DNA of 64,000 nt, taken from positions 8,620,501 through 8,684,500 of the forward strand of contig JAKNDB010000087.1 in assembly GCA_024305405.1 (NCBI GenBank), given 5' to 3'. Under the pieces are notes generated by a model. The model was not told the DNA's origin, did not search any database, and was given only the letters and a program-made list of their open reading frames with translations. This stretch comes from Dirofilaria immitis (lineage: Eukaryota > Nematoda > Chromadorea > Rhabditida > Onchocercidae). Numbering within the stretch: the first letter of the stretch is position 1; each line of letters starts with the position of its first letter. The position numbers were made by a program, and so were the translations under genes. This document shows, piece after piece, positions 25,124 through 40,298 of this stretch.

Positions 25124-26539
25124 AAAAATGATGATAAAAGGAAAATTCGATGAAAAATTTATTTTTATATGTCTTAGAGTCAAACATTATGAAGTGATTA
25201 CGATTACTCGATAAAAAAAATTTCGAGGTTGATAAAAGTGTGTATATTCTTTCATAAGTTAAATGTTTAATTCAGTGGAGAATGTTATTGATTACACTAT
25301 TCAATGTAACATTCTTCCTCGCTTTTTCAAGATTTGATACGATTTTTCAAGACTAAACAATTCTTATAAAAATAGGAGGGAACTTTTTCTTATTTAGTAC
25401 ATTATATTGAATGAATTGTCTAGTCTCTAACAAAAACTGCCCAATAATTAGTGGTGAATTTTCCAATACGAAAAAGCGAACTCAATTTCAGGGAGCCAAA
25501 AGGAATACAATACCAATCGCCATGTGATTCTTTTAGATAAGTATCCAAATCTTCTTCTGAACGGTCCAATGAGACAAACACTATTTCAAATTGATCATCG
25601 TTTAGTTCTTTGTAAAATTCCTGAATATGTTAAAGGCATGATTAATATCCATGTTTTTATAAATATATTGAATTTTAGAAATCAGATGAGGTTTTTCTAG
25701 AAATTTTTGTTTGTTTCCTAAACCTCAATTAACTCACTTTCAATAATTTCAATTTTTAATATATCTTAAGTTAATGCAAAAGTAATAGCAATTTTTACAT
25801 TGTTGAAATTTACGTCTTATTTAGAATGTTCTCTCAGAATGTTTTTTTTTTTTAAATAAACGTTAACAAAATTATGTATATTTTAATGCAACTCTAAAAA
25901 TTAAACTAATTGAGCTGCGTATTTTAAGCTTTCCAACGTTTTTCTGGAAGGAAAATATTAAAGAAATAGTTAATTAATTTTTCGTTAAAAACAAGTTTGT
26001 TAGTTCATTAATTGTTCGAAATACGTTGAAAAAAAGTTTGTTGTTTCGTATTAAAATGGAAAAAAAACTTCTCATCAAAAAATATAAAACAACTCCTTAA
26101 AAAATATTAAAAAAAGTTACTATAGGTTTCGATCGGTTTCTGTTCGAGCATGTTTATTTATGATAATTATAATAATTTGAAATCCACGATCTCTAAAGCC
26201 CTTTAATTTACTATCTGCTGTAATTTTGTATATCAAAAGCTTGAAATCACTTTTAAAGTCGGCGTAAATCTTCGACATGTTGGACACCAATGTGCTGCAA
26301 AATATAATGCCACAACTTTTTGTTCTGAAAATGACAATATTTTCGGAATGAATTTCCGCAGTACAATTTAAAGAAAAAGACCTTATAAGTAGAAAAATTG
26401 TACTTCGATGAGGTAACCTATTATTTTCACATATCATTCAAATTTAAAATAATGAAAGACTTACGGCCAGCACATCGCTTCCTTTCTTTATAACACCATC
26501 TGCTTTCTTCAAGTTGACGTTAGCCAATAAATCAGCCAT
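24572..26539 (-). CDS. Nucleoredoxin/tryparedoxin-like thioredoxin, copy B
   Basis: Paralogue of the gene at 15417-17352 with the same five exons: 26465-26539, 26251-26324, 25482-25620, 24845-24943, 24572-24619. The redox site is WCPTC instead of WCPPC, in the context ALYFAAHWCPTCRRFTP, and exon 3 differs at several sites (for example YKELNDDQ, SLDRSEED, WYCIPFG). Exons 3 and 4 are each one base shorter than in copy A: C3 where C4 restores FGSPEIE, and A4 where copy A has A5. The exon 1-2 junction has the same one-base shortfall as copy A. Read literally this is a pseudogene; read as run-length errors it is an intact paralogue. I favour the latter because splice sites and exons 1-3 stay protein-like after substantial divergence. 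Confidence 0.7.
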
Positions 26540-29251
26540 TTCTAAATTTTATAAAATAACTCGCTGATTTAAGTAGAAATAATTCTACACCCAGATTGTA
26601 CACTCGCGATATCGATTTTCAGTGATAAATTTAAATTCGATCGAACTGTTTCGTCAAAACCATGTAAGAAGGTATTTATAGTGATTCGAAATTAGATGAC
26701 GATTTCCAAATTGTCAGTAAGATGACGAAATTTTCTTGTCCTTCTGCATTTGTATTATTATTTTATCTCTCTATTCTCGCAGTGTAATCTAAGAAATATT
26801 CGCGACTATTAACAAACATGTTTTAAACGATGATTCTATTTTGGTTTTTGGACTTTGCCAATGAAATTATATTTCGATTGGACTTACACTTTGATGAAAT
26901 ATTCTTTATTGGTTGTTTATAGATAATATAGAACAGAAACTTTGGAGCGATTCTAAAAGGCATGGAAAAGATTTAGTACATCAATCCATATTATTCTTTA
27001 TTAAATGATGCTTATGTGGGAAGGAACATATATACGAAATGAAGTGATTTTGAAATGAATATTATATTAAAAAATATTTTATTTGGAAAATAATATAGAT
27101 TATAAAAATTAAGGATCAACTATCATTTCTTTAGCAGAAGAAAGGGAAACAAAATAAGCATTGATTTCATCAAAGACTGGAAAAAAAATCAGGTAAATGC
27201 AAAGCAACCCGTTTGTTTAATTTATGTACTTTAAAATAAATGGTTATTGTTAACTATGGACAATTTAACGATATCAAAAATAAAAAAATGGGACAATACG
27301 TAAACCAGATTTTCAACATAATATCGCGCCACAAATCAAAAGCATGTCTTTTAACCTTCGGTATTATTTGTAGAATAGAAATATTTCGTTTTTTTTTAGA
27401 AAAGATATAATTGAAAGAAAAAGATAGATGTGATTGGATTTATCAAAAATTGTAATAAATAATATCATCATCATCATCCAAATATATCATTAAAATATTG
27501 CGTGAAAATATTTCATATCATCGCTTCAACTAATAAGGAAACAATCAAACTATCACAATAAGTCGTCAAGGTGTTTCCAGGAACTTTTTATGCATGAAGG
27601 GAGGTAAAATGATATAAATGTGGAGATACATAGTAGGCGAATATGCTTTGTAAAATGTTCAGTGTTAGAAATGAGTAATGGCAGTGAAAAGTACATTTTA
27701 AAGTGTAACATTGATAAAATCACAAGAAAATTTTAAAATGTACTCAGCACAGTGAATGAAATTACCTGAACCACTAAAAGAATTTTTCCTACAATGAAAA
27801 GAAGCAGCAACTGAACTGCCAAGTTTTTAAAATTTCGTCATCCTTCTCAATGTATTTATTTATGAAAAATTTGTTACGACAATCATAAATTAAAGAAAAC
27901 CATAAAGAATCCCACAAGGACTCCCTTACCAAATTTTAAGGCTGATATTCCATCCCGATACGGAGTGATCTATTGCAAATATTAGCTAAGTAATAGTTCA
28001 ACCTTTTAATAACAATTCGAGAGAACTTCATAATTAATTACGACACTATGAATATTGCAACTTACTACTTCAATCACTATGCAATGGTCATAATTCAACA
28101 ATACTCACTCCACCTTACTATCCAAGTTCGTCACATTGAATGATGGTTTATATGGAAAAGCAAAGTACCACTATGTGCCAAAACAAATTTCTTTTGAAAA
28201 TTTGGAAAATTATAAAAATATTTCTTCACTCAATGCCGAGAAAATTGTACCTAACATAAAAACTAACTACAATTTCCTTTTCTTAAAGCTTATTAAAACT
28301 GGCAGAATAAGTTAATCTTACCACACCTCCATATTAAACTAATGCCGTGCTTCATTTATTGAGCAATGATGCCGCTGCAATGTACTTCAACTACTGTGAA
28401 AAACACAGTCAAAAATTTTGAAACATTTATTGACGAATATACAATGCGATGGGATAAAGGGGAAAGTGAGGAGTGTAAAATAGTATAGTTTAACATGATG
28501 TAATATAATACACGCAACGAAATGGAATACGGAAGAAAAATATATTTTACAATGTCCCAACGCTACTTTTTAACTACCTGTAAAAATCGCATTTAAGGAA
28601 CGAGTGAGTTTCTTTTTGAAATTAAGAATGCTCAAGGATCCTAAAAATAGTATAATTGCAGCATACAATCTCTAAATGAAAATGAAACTTTTCAGTTTTC
28701 GCTAAAGGATAACCATAATCTTTCAAACCAAGGCAACCTTTTGTTTACAGTCTAATTTTCTTTAGGACATCACTCTTTAGAACAATGTATAAATACTTAG
28801 TAATTACTGCAAAAATTAAATGTTACTGACCCAGTACATTTCTAATACAAAGCATATGCTTGTCTTCTCATACCTTTTAAACGTTTACGCCGTTTATTGT
28901 TTTATAAAGCAAATTATTAAATGAAAAATCATAAACAAATATTTAGTACTCCGAAACGGCACAAGATGTAAAAATTATGACTTTCGTATGCGACCATTCT
29001 AGTCATGCACATTTTTATAATTTATGATCAAAACTATTAAAAATTTATAATTCTGCAGTTTACTGCAAGGCTATCCTCACGAACTTCAAAAATAAAGCGT
29101 ATGAAAACTTGTATTGAATTCTCTTATTATTTTTAATGAAAAATGCAATACTGAAAATCAGTGAATAAAATGGCTGTAAATTGAAAAAATTCACGAGTAA
29201 AAAAAAATTGCGAAATGAAGCTAAGCAGATAATTTTACTCGCGTCATTCAC
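26540..29251. other. Non-coding interval between thioredoxin copy B and lgg-1
   Basis: No exon found. It is the unit-2 counterpart of 17353-20778 and includes the lgg-1 downstream region. Patches conserved between the units (near 28540-28660 and 28780-28890) could be regulatory or 3'-UTR sequence, but nothing specific is recognisable. Confidence 0.55.
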
Positions 29252-30821
<1,570 letters not shown>

Positions 30822-31499
30822 TTACGTAAACAGCGAAAGCCATCTCAATTATTATGCGTAACGCACGAATCATTTTGACCTGTTTTAAATAGCAGATGCT
30901 TCAAAAGGAAAAGTAATTAAAAGTAAAATGGAAATAGCTCAGGAGAAGAAGTAATAACACAATCGCTAAGAATAATAAAGTTCAAAGCAACAAGAACACT
31001 GTGATATTTCTTCCTCGCTATAAGTTCTGTCGATATTTATAATAAAGCAATGCTGAAATATATTGAAATACAATTTAATCGATTGTTTATGATAATCTAG
31101 AAATACGTAAAATATTTTCTTGCACATTGCACAAACACGTAAAATTGAACAAATAATCTTCGCATGGCTTCTATGGTTAAAATATGCATCAAAATAACGT
31201 GACAAAGCGCTAAAAAGAATAACATTTATTTTTATTGATCAGAATCCAAAAATGCATATCTCAGGATCTATTCATCCTTCAACAGACCACGATACTAACT
31301 CCGAATCATCCCCGCACATTCCGGGAATTCTGGAAGAACTCACTTGCAAAGATTAATAAGAGAATGATGTCGCCCATTCATCTCTCAACAGAACCTCTCC
31401 CACCAATCGATTTATTCTCTTTCCATTCTCCTCAACGGTGTATGTCGCTCGCTAACCCACATAAACACGCTATTCCGCCGCGTAACAAGAGGAGCCATA

Positions 31500-31660
31500 C
31501 ACAGTAACACGTACATAAACACATACATACATAACACACACATACACACAATACAACACATACATATATACACACATACATACATACATGCATACATACA
31601 TACATACATACACACACATACATGCAAATAAACACACGCATGCACACATGTACTTATACA
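31500..31660. repeat. ACAT/ACAC microsatellite
   Basis: About 160 bp of mixed (ACAT)n and (ACAC)n repeats, 0.75 kb upstream of the lgg-1 start. The Cys/Met/Tyr-rich open frames on the minus strand here are repeat translations, not genes. Confidence 0.9.
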
Positions 31661-32506
31661 CGTAGCACGTATATGCAAAGAGAAATATGCTCGAACATAT
31701 GCATATGAAAATGCTCTCCTCACTAATATGGAAAATAAAGATTTGCGTGAAAATATTGCATATTAACAACGCACGAAATGATTTGTGATGAGTGGATGAA
31801 TGGTCTGCGAGACGCGTAAGACGTATCAATCAGTCACGTGTAATGCAAATGAATATGTAGACCGTAGATATGATTCTTCCTCAGAAAAACGCGTAGTCGA
31901 TACTAGGACGTAGCATGACATGAAATTTCGCGCCTCCAATCGAGTCAACTAATTCACGATGATTCAAAGGAAAAGTTGGTAACCGTTATTAATAGAAATA
32001 AATCATTTCGTCATAATTTTTCTTTTAAATGAAACGTGACGTATTGTACTCCATACTTGTTGTCAGAATATGAAGAAACATTTTGCAATATTTTTATATA
32101 TAATGCATCATTTCTATAAATCACAGGAATGTAACTTCGTAAAATCTATTATTAATGAACAATTAATATGAAAAATAATCTGCTTATGGTGATTTGTTCA
32201 ATTATATGACGTACTTCTAAGGTTCAAATGAAGACTAATGATTCATCAATCGGAATCTGAATAGTCAAACGATTTATCAGCTCGGAATCTGAATATGAAT
32301 TGTGAGAAAGGAAATAACAAATTATCCTTTTCCCAGAAAGCAGGTAAATTCACCCAATCAATCAAAATAGCTGGAAAGTTAACAGCACGGAAGTTATTAA
32401 CTAAACGCTGTTAGACAGCTCAATACAAAATTATCAGACTTGCTAATGACCTATTCAAATGACAATCGAATATAGCAGAGGTTATTGATAATATCGAAAA
32501 AACGGA

Positions 32507-32719
32507 ACAATTAACTCAGCGATTCGACTGAGAAAATCAAAAACACTCGGTTCTTCTTCTATGAAGGTCAAATTCAAATCAAAAAGGTTGCGTGCATTTT
32601 TACTTCTGAGTCCCGGGGAACCATTTCATCAAAGAAGCATACTCTGCAAATGGATTTACAACAGCCAAGAATTACAACATCTGAAACTGATTGGCAAATG
32701 GTAAAACCGTAGATCTCCG
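32507..32719 (+). other. Candidate orphan coding exon
   Basis: A plus-strand frame stays open from after a CTCAG acceptor (AG ending about 32520) to an ATG|GTAAAA donor at 32719. It has balanced residue use (RFFFYEGQIQIKKVACIF..., ITTSETDWQM) and is more GC-rich than its surroundings. No matching exon was found near it and I recognise no family. The minus strand is also largely open here, so the strand is not certain. Confidence 0.28.
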
Positions 32720-33361
32720 CGACAGATGTCGACAGTATGCCGTGTAAAAATTAAGCGAAAGGAAGTTTCATTTTACCATCACATTGATTTCTTGCTGCTA
32801 CTTCTTCAAGTATCTCGATACGTTTTACTAAAAAAATCTATAACTAGCGGAATGCAGAAAGTGCTTTTGAAGAATTCATCAAATTCTGAAGTGCAAGAAA
32901 AGTAAACTTAATTTGCAACTGATAAAAATAATTTTAAGTTAGGGTCCAAAATCACGATTCTTTTTGACTAGGTTATGACTAGAATAGTCACAAATTCGGC
33001 AAAAGAGGTTCGGTTTTACAAAGATGGTACCATGTTAATAAAGAATAATTAATAGCTTTGCAAAAATATTCGTATATATGTATATTTCTGGAAATTTTAC
33101 CTGGGCAAAAGAAAAGCTTTCTTCGAAACATTTCATTCTCGAATAAATTCCTTTTTTTTAACGGAAAGAATGATAAGACCGTTGGTGATCTTTAACAGAC
33201 AATTAATCTGAGAAAAGTAGTTTGAATAAAAAAGAAATCGAAGATAAATTGCAACCATAACACAATTGCTTGCACTATGTAAGGAAAATTATAAATCGCA
33301 AGGAAAACAAACCAAATGTTAAAATTGATGTGTTTACATAACTTCCTATCACATTCTTTAC

Positions 33362-33480
33362 CTGATGTTTTGGTTATGACGCCAAACAGACGTTCTTCCT
33401 TCTTTCTTCTTAGTATCAACAGTTCTTCTGGATCATTTAAAAGTGCAAAGATTAGATTTAGTTGACCCAATGCGAACGAT
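33362..33480 (-). other. Candidate orphan coding exon
   Basis: Between a TTTTTTAG acceptor and a CAG|GTAAAG donor lies a 119-base exon-like segment encoding LNLIFALLNDPEELLILRRK followed by KEERLFGVITKTSG. It is charged, protein-like and unlike the flanking AT-rich sequence. Partner exons were not found and no family is assigned. Confidence 0.33.
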
Positions 33481-33664
33481 CTAAAAAATGCCTACAAAAA
33501 TTTGGCTAAAGGCGTTGTAAATTTACAATATGAATATACTTGTATTTAATGCCGCCACATTATATACAGGCATTCACACCTCTACTTTTTATAAAACTTG
33601 ACAAAAAAACAAGTGGCTAATTAGTAAGTACTACAAGTATATTAAAAAAGGCCAAGAATTGTCT

Positions 33665-33835
33665 ACTTGCTTTCAGATCAATGTGCATTTATTTCCTCTC
33701 AGGTAAGTCTTTCTACTTGTTTTTAAGTCAAGATTTTCTATTTATTTTCAGATCGAAATCTATTTATTTTCAGGTCTAAATTCGTTTGCTTTTAGACCGA
33801 GGTTCATCTGTTTGCTTTCAACATCGATACAACCA
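33665..33835. repeat. Degenerate ~23-bp minisatellite with acceptor-like motifs
   Basis: Six or so variants of a unit close to TCTATTTATTTTCAGATCGAA, several containing TTTTCAG or TTTTAG. It resembles the repeat at 56165-56395 in the AChE gene. Confidence 0.5.
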
Positions 33836-35409
33836 TCAATCAATTAATTACAAGATCTTCAACGGAAAAAAATAATCTATTCTGTTGTATACATATATTG
33901 TTAGAACAGAAAAATATTAAGACAAAATCTCATTTCTAAATTTTTTAGAAATGTAAGCAAGTGTTCCCTCTTTACGATGAAATAACTAGTTTTGCTAATG
34001 ACTTAATTCTTCTCGTCCATGACTGTTCAATGCTTGATCAATACTCAAGATCGCAGATCACAGGTTTTAAATCTAATCTCTTCTGTTTGATAACATCTGA
34101 TATCAAAATGAATTAATTCAAAGATTTTTCGATTTTGATGAAAAACTAGATCATAATTTTTGTTAATTGTTACAAGCAAAAAATTTTCAAAACAAGCAAA
34201 ATATATGCAACAATTCCCATCAAAAACTTATTACGATTAAAAGACGAGAGCAGCATCGATGGCTCTTTTGGAGAATTCTTTTTTCTTAAGAAGATTAGGT
34301 TTAAACTTAAAATAGAAGTATGTACTATCACAAATTCAACAATCACTTTGAAAATTTCGTAAATCATTCCTCTTCAATGTTATCGCTCTGAAAATAAACA
34401 GTATAGGAAGACATTTACTTTTAGGCATAAAGAAAATGAAAATAGAAAACAGAAAGGATATACACAACAACACACGAGAAATTCCACACACGAGCAAAAT
34501 GGATTGAGCCATTTGTAGTATGTTCGTGCATAATAAGCATGAAACGAGGGAGAGAAAGAGTAGGATTACGATTGAATTAAAAGATAAGACTCAATACTGA
34601 AAAACCGTATGTGAAACTAAAATTTTTTAGAGATATGTTTGATCGACCGAACTGTTCATAAAGCATCACATTGATTTAATGATTAAACAGAGAGATTCAT
34701 TTATCATGAATAATTGATACAACAAGGTCAATTTACGACCCAATTTCTCCGGAATCTTTCGGCTATGATTATTATGACAAAGCTTGAAAAATTCATGAAG
34801 AATTAGACCACTTCCGCTTCAATCTACCAAATATAATGGTTTTTTTGCAATAGCATTTTATTATACTCCAAAAATAATACTATTTGATGATGGAAGTATT
34901 CTATTTAAGAATAACTGTATTAAAAATGATTTAAACATTTTCATTCAATTTCTATAGCGTGATACACTGCGATGAACTCTTAAGACAATGCCATAAAAAA
35001 TATAGGAAATAAATACAAATAATTTCAATGAACTACGACTAGACTGAGTAAAATTAAAAAATGATAAGAAAGAGAACATAGAAATATTTACGATAACTTG
35101 TTCGGTATAACAAACTGAAAAGATTTCCTCAAACGATCTACTCACATCAATAATACAGTTGCGAAAAGAGAAAAAAAAAGGATAACTCAGTTTTCCACCA
35201 GATTTAATATGCTCTATTATAAGATCAACTTCTTCTGAGAAATGAATTATTAAAGACAATTCTTTCATTCCAATTTTGTTCACAGCTAAAATAGTAAATG
35301 GAATTCTCATTTGCGAAATGACCTAATGCATGTACATTACAATATCAAACCAGCACTTTCACAGTTCCAAACAATCATGGGAAAAGAATATTGAAAAATA
35401 TGTTGAAAT
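33836..35409. other. Non-coding interval, nothing firmly recognised
   Basis: Intergenic space downstream of the Topors-like gene. A short minus-strand frame near 34240-34290 (KKEFSKRAIDAALVF then stop, after TTCTTAAG) could be a terminal exon, but nothing supports it further. Confidence 0.4.
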
Positions 35410-38400
35410 TCAAATATCATCATCTAGAACAATGCTCGTATTAATGATATCCCGATTATTATCCCCATCAACTATAATATCATGCTCTTGGGTATCACCA
35501 TCAATAACAATATCATCATTATTAACATTCCTGCCACGGCGATGCACTTCTTCAAATGATTCATTTATAACCATAACGTCGTCATCACCCAAACTTGATC
35601 GTTCCTCTAAATCGACCACTGCATCACTATTGGATGATGTACTCAATGCAACTGTCTCATCTAAAATTCCAGTCGATGAGATATTATGACGGCGCTCCAA
35701 TAACATACCTGTAATGGAAGTTACGTAGTGAATGGAAAGATATTAGAATTTAGGAAGAAATTTTTTTAATCTTCATTTTTCTACCTCAAGCATTTTTACT
35801 AAGCACTCTAAAAAATCTTTTTTGAAAATCTTAAAAGCTAAAAAATTTTTAAATGTTAAAAGTCTCGTATCTTCAATTTTCTTACTAGTCAAGATTTAGA
35901 GATTAGGGATACGATATTTACGGTTTGCCTTGAATAACTGGTATCTAATCTTAAAAAAATAGTTCAAACAAGAACTTAAAGTTATTTGGAAAAAATCATT
36001 CATAATACCTCTTAGACTGTTGACAGTATCTCTAGTTCGATCAATACCCAGTAACATCCTACTCAGATAACCATGACGAAAAGTATCGAGATCAGAACGT
36101 AATATCCCATGACGAAGTTGTAAACCCATTAATCGTTGACTTCTACGACGTCGACGCAAACGCTCAAATCGCCGTCGGCTATGAGAAAGTGCTGCTGAAT
36201 TTCCTCTAACAATACTTGAAAGACTCTAAAAAATCGTAATAAACAAACTGCATCTCTATTAAATTAATTTCAGTTGCTTTTTCGGCTGTTTTATTTAGTC
36301 ATAAGTGAACAGATTCCTTTTGAGCATGCCTCTTGAAATATATAACTACAGACTACCATTTAACAATGAATCGACTGCTAAGAATTTAGAAAAAAATACC
36401 TGTTCGTTATCATCATCATCATCACTTAAAATAATTTCTCCACTTTGATCGTTATTTCGTTGATCTGAATTTCCTCGCTGAAAACAGTGAACTAACAGAA
36501 TTTGCAACGCTGTTTTCAAAAAACTGATCAATAAACATATATACCAGTAAAAATAAAAACGACACAAAACACATACAACAATTTACCCTATTTCGTATTC
36601 GATTGCGATATTGCACGTAAGCTTGAACGAGTCCCTAGAATACAAATCAAGTATAATTCCGTATCCAATAAACCGGTATCAATAAAATATTGTTTGTTCT
36701 TTTCTTACACCTCATGTTAACTCCTGTAAATTTCTTCTACTGTTATTTGCAAAAATTTAGTAAGTTAAGGCACATTATTAGTAAATTCATTTTATTTGTT
36801 CTAAATCAAAATCGATCAAATTCACTTCAATTGTATCGCCTAGAGCCATTTCTTCATTTGAAGGAAGTATTTCATCAGTTGTTTCAAGAATGAGAAGAAA
36901 ACGTCGCAGACTTATTAACTGAAAAGTAACAGTTTAAACATGGAATGTTGAAGAATCCTGCATAAACATTAGTTCTTGAAATCTCGTAAAACTTGGAAAC
37001 AATTCCTGGGAATTATTTTATCAAAAAGTATTTCAGAAAATGCTGATATTATGATGCTTCGAATTTCAAAGGTGGTTTAAGATCTTAAAGCACCAGACAA
37101 GTATTTACGCAATGATCAACATTAAGTTGTGGAATGATTACAAAACCGATAAGTTAAAGTCGAGAAAAAATCAATAAATACCGCATCAGTATAAGCAGAT
37201 ACAAAATGCAAATGTGATGGCGACACTCTTTCAACATGATCTTGTGTTTGTATTTGTCCAAAACCCTAAAAGAGACAATTTTAAAATATTTTCTTATGGT
37301 CGAAGAGAAGCAAAATATATATGTGCACAATTATTTTATTTCGTTATTGGTAATATCAAAACACCGCTGAATCAAAAACAAAAAAATATAAATTTCATAG
37401 CAACTTACTGATTTCCATTAGGTGAGGAAAGACCATCTAGTTCCACCTAAAATAATGGTTGCTATATTATTACAAAGGAACTATTCACTTCTATGACTTA
37501 TCATTACATATTATCGCCAAAGATTTTTTCGAAGATTAAATGAAGTGCATAAAACTTGTTACTATCCACATTATTTCATTTCATTTTACTCCCTCGCTTG
37601 TCTGTTATTTATTTGTTTTTTCCGGATTATATTATACTTTATTCTATTAATAGAAAGTGCAATTTTTGAACTTTCCCAAATCACTCAGGTGTTCAATTAA
37701 GTTCAATAAAAAATAAGCAAATTTCAAACATAACAAATTTACCTGAATATCGTCATCATTGATATTACCTCGAAAGAGCACCAAATTCATATTTGTCAAT
37801 CGTCGCCTATATTCTATTCTGCTAAAAATATTTAAAACCATTAACAATTAGCAGATTAAATCGATACTCTGAATTTATAGAAAATGAGATGAAGTACATC
37901 ATTTTAAGCTACAATCATATAATATATATCATTATTATGTTTGATATAGCAAAATAACACACTTAATATATTCACTATTTTGATCGAACAACTCTATATC
38001 CTGACCGCTAACCGCAAATTCATATAGTAGTTCCACAAAATGATCAACGAAATTGATTAAAGCAAAGCATTCTTCGCGAAGACAAGAAGTAAACTGAGGC
38101 GACATGATTTGATGAATCTTGGCTAAATCATATACGCGTTCAACAATATGTCCCAAATTATGCACATTCTGGAAAATTTATTCTTGGCATAGAAAGCAAT
38201 AAAGAATTTTCGTGCAGTTGCAATATTACTTGTGAATATAATTTTAAAATGCACTAAAAGACAGAACAGAAAAACGATTTCTCTAATCTCTTAAAACTAA
38301 AAATATTGAATGACATAATTCAACATATTTTTATCAAAGGAAAACTTTTCACATTAGTTTTTGTTGCCTTTTCCTTAGTTTCATTATGAAAAAAAAGCTC

Positions 38401-40274
38401 ATCTATATTACTTTATGTATGACAAAAGAGATGGAATGATCTAGAACAATATATTAAAAGGAGCAAAATTATAAATACTTACTGGCACAATAGCATTAAG
38501 CTCACGCTGGACAAACTCAGAAATACGTGTTCGCTCATTTCTTTCATTATCCCGAAAATACTGCGGTGAAATACTATTGCGACGGGTTCCTGTGCCACCA
38601 TTAGTATTAACAACTGGCACGCGTTGTAGCCGAAGCTCATAAACCAAGACTCGAAATGCTGGATCGGATATTATTTCACGTCTGAAGCATCTGCCAATAA
38701 TGAGAAAATTTAAATCAGTATATATGTATATGCAAAACAGAAGTGGGTATGTACTAATAATCAGTAACTATTAGCTTCCCAAGAGCTGTTTACCGCCCAG
38801 TCCTATATACATTTTAATTACAAAGTTGCAAATTTGTGCTACCAAAAACAGTCATATAAAGCTTTTTGAAAATTGATTTACGAGTAAATCATTCTGACTT
38901 GACAACCAATTCCAGCAGTTTTTCTCTGCTTACAAAAATCAATCGTAAATGAACTAATGAAGAAGTAACATTAGCTATAAAAATAGAATAAAAATCAAAA
39001 AAATCATTATGTTTGTTTAAATCATAGAGATTTTCCTAAACCTAAAAAATAGTGCACAACGATTTAACCTTGGTCGCTCCCAATTATCCAAAAGCAGCTG
39101 ATAACGATTAATCCGATCCACATATTCATGTCGACGGCTATCACTTTCTAACATTTCTGATCTCTGTCTTCTGAATAATAAAGAAAGTATTCAAGTTAAT
39201 AAGCTACAATGATAGAACTGTTTTATTTTATTTTTTATATGATAAAAATACATTATAAAAGATAAGCTAATAGTAGAAATATCGAATCTAGATGAAATCG
39301 CAAAAGAAATTCAAGCCATTGTCACGTTGTGCATGTAAAAATGATATTCTTTCAAAAAAAAACTTACTCGTTGAATACATGGTCGTGCAAACGAACAAGT
39401 CTCTGAAGATGACGTATGCGACGTACCAATTCAGCACGCTCTCTTGTAAGAGGGCGTACGGAATCGGTTTCAATTCTTTCTCTTATTGCTTGTCGCTGAA
39501 TCGCCTCTACTGTTACTCTACAAAAAACATGCAAGTAAAAGAAGATTAATATATTAAAGGCCAAAATCCGAATAAACATGCATTATCAAAATATTTGAAG
39601 TTTGTGAAATGCAAACTTCGTTCACGTATTTCACTACAGCTATGCCCAATGAAAGTGCCTCAGCATACAATATAACGAAGATGCAATCCAGTTTAGAGAA
39701 GAGAAACATACTCTTCTATGATCTCAGCATCATCGTCATCTTTTTTACTTGATGAATAACTTTTGTTACTGGACGCTTACACATCGGACAGATTGGTCGT
39801 AACTTGATCCATTCTGTTATGCATCTACAAAGAAAAAAGATCTTTAAATTAAGAAAAACCGAAATGATAACAGCGTATCTAATCTCTTCCTTTCATGCAA
39901 AAACAGTAGCAAAAAAATGATGAAATTTTTTAGATCTATTCATCCAGCAAAACTGAAGAGAAAGTTTACTGAGAAATTTCAACAATTGACATATATGCTG
40001 GAATGAATATATTTGCAGCGCCTTTTATCATCACAATCAGGATGAGTACGACACTTCAGAAACGAGAAAAGCAGTGGTGTAAGAGAGAGAAACCATGCAA
40101 TTTACATAAATAAACTTTTGTAATGAAAACGTTTAAAAAAATGACATACGGATAACAATATTTATGTGAACAGCCATCCAAACTTGTTTCATCAAACACG
40201 GGAACTCCTAAACAAATCGAGCATTTTTCGGCCTTGTTATTCATGTTAACATCATGTCCTTCATTAGAACTCAT
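35410..40274 (-). CDS. Topors-like RING E3 ubiquitin/SUMO ligase
   Basis: Fourteen exons: 40150-40274, 39712-39824, 39368-39517, 39069-39170, 38483-38690, 37963-38168, 37743-37821, 37409-37446, 37182-37265, 36826-36918, 36587-36634, 36400-36477, 36009-36225, 35410-35708; about 613 residues. The N-terminal C3HC4 RING (residues 17-62: CSIC, CSHKYC, YPCITEW, CPMCKRP, then KVIHQV) matches Topors, a dual ubiquitin and SUMO ligase of nuclear bodies. A basic Arg-rich segment (about 440-490) is followed by an acidic tail with several SUMO-interacting motifs: EIILSDDDDD, DIVIDGD, DIIVDGD and SIVLDDD, the last two residues before the end being Asp-Ile. Frame needs one extra base in exon 2 (A6 read as A7, restoring VKKDDDDAEIIEE) and one at the exon 8-9 junction. 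Start ATG follows TTTTAAG by 14 bases. Confidence 0.88.
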
Positions 40275-40285
40275 TCCTTCTGATC

Positions 40286-40298
40286 CTTAAAAGAAAAT
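40286..40298 (-). promoter_or_regulatory. Probable trans-splice acceptor of the Topors-like gene
   Basis: TTTTCTTTTAAG ends just upstream of the start codon, with no earlier exon seen. Position and motif only. Confidence 0.4.

Noticed and set aside
31412..31829. Long Cys/Tyr/Met-rich frames on the minus strand
   Set aside because: They are translations of the ACAT/ACAC microsatellite.
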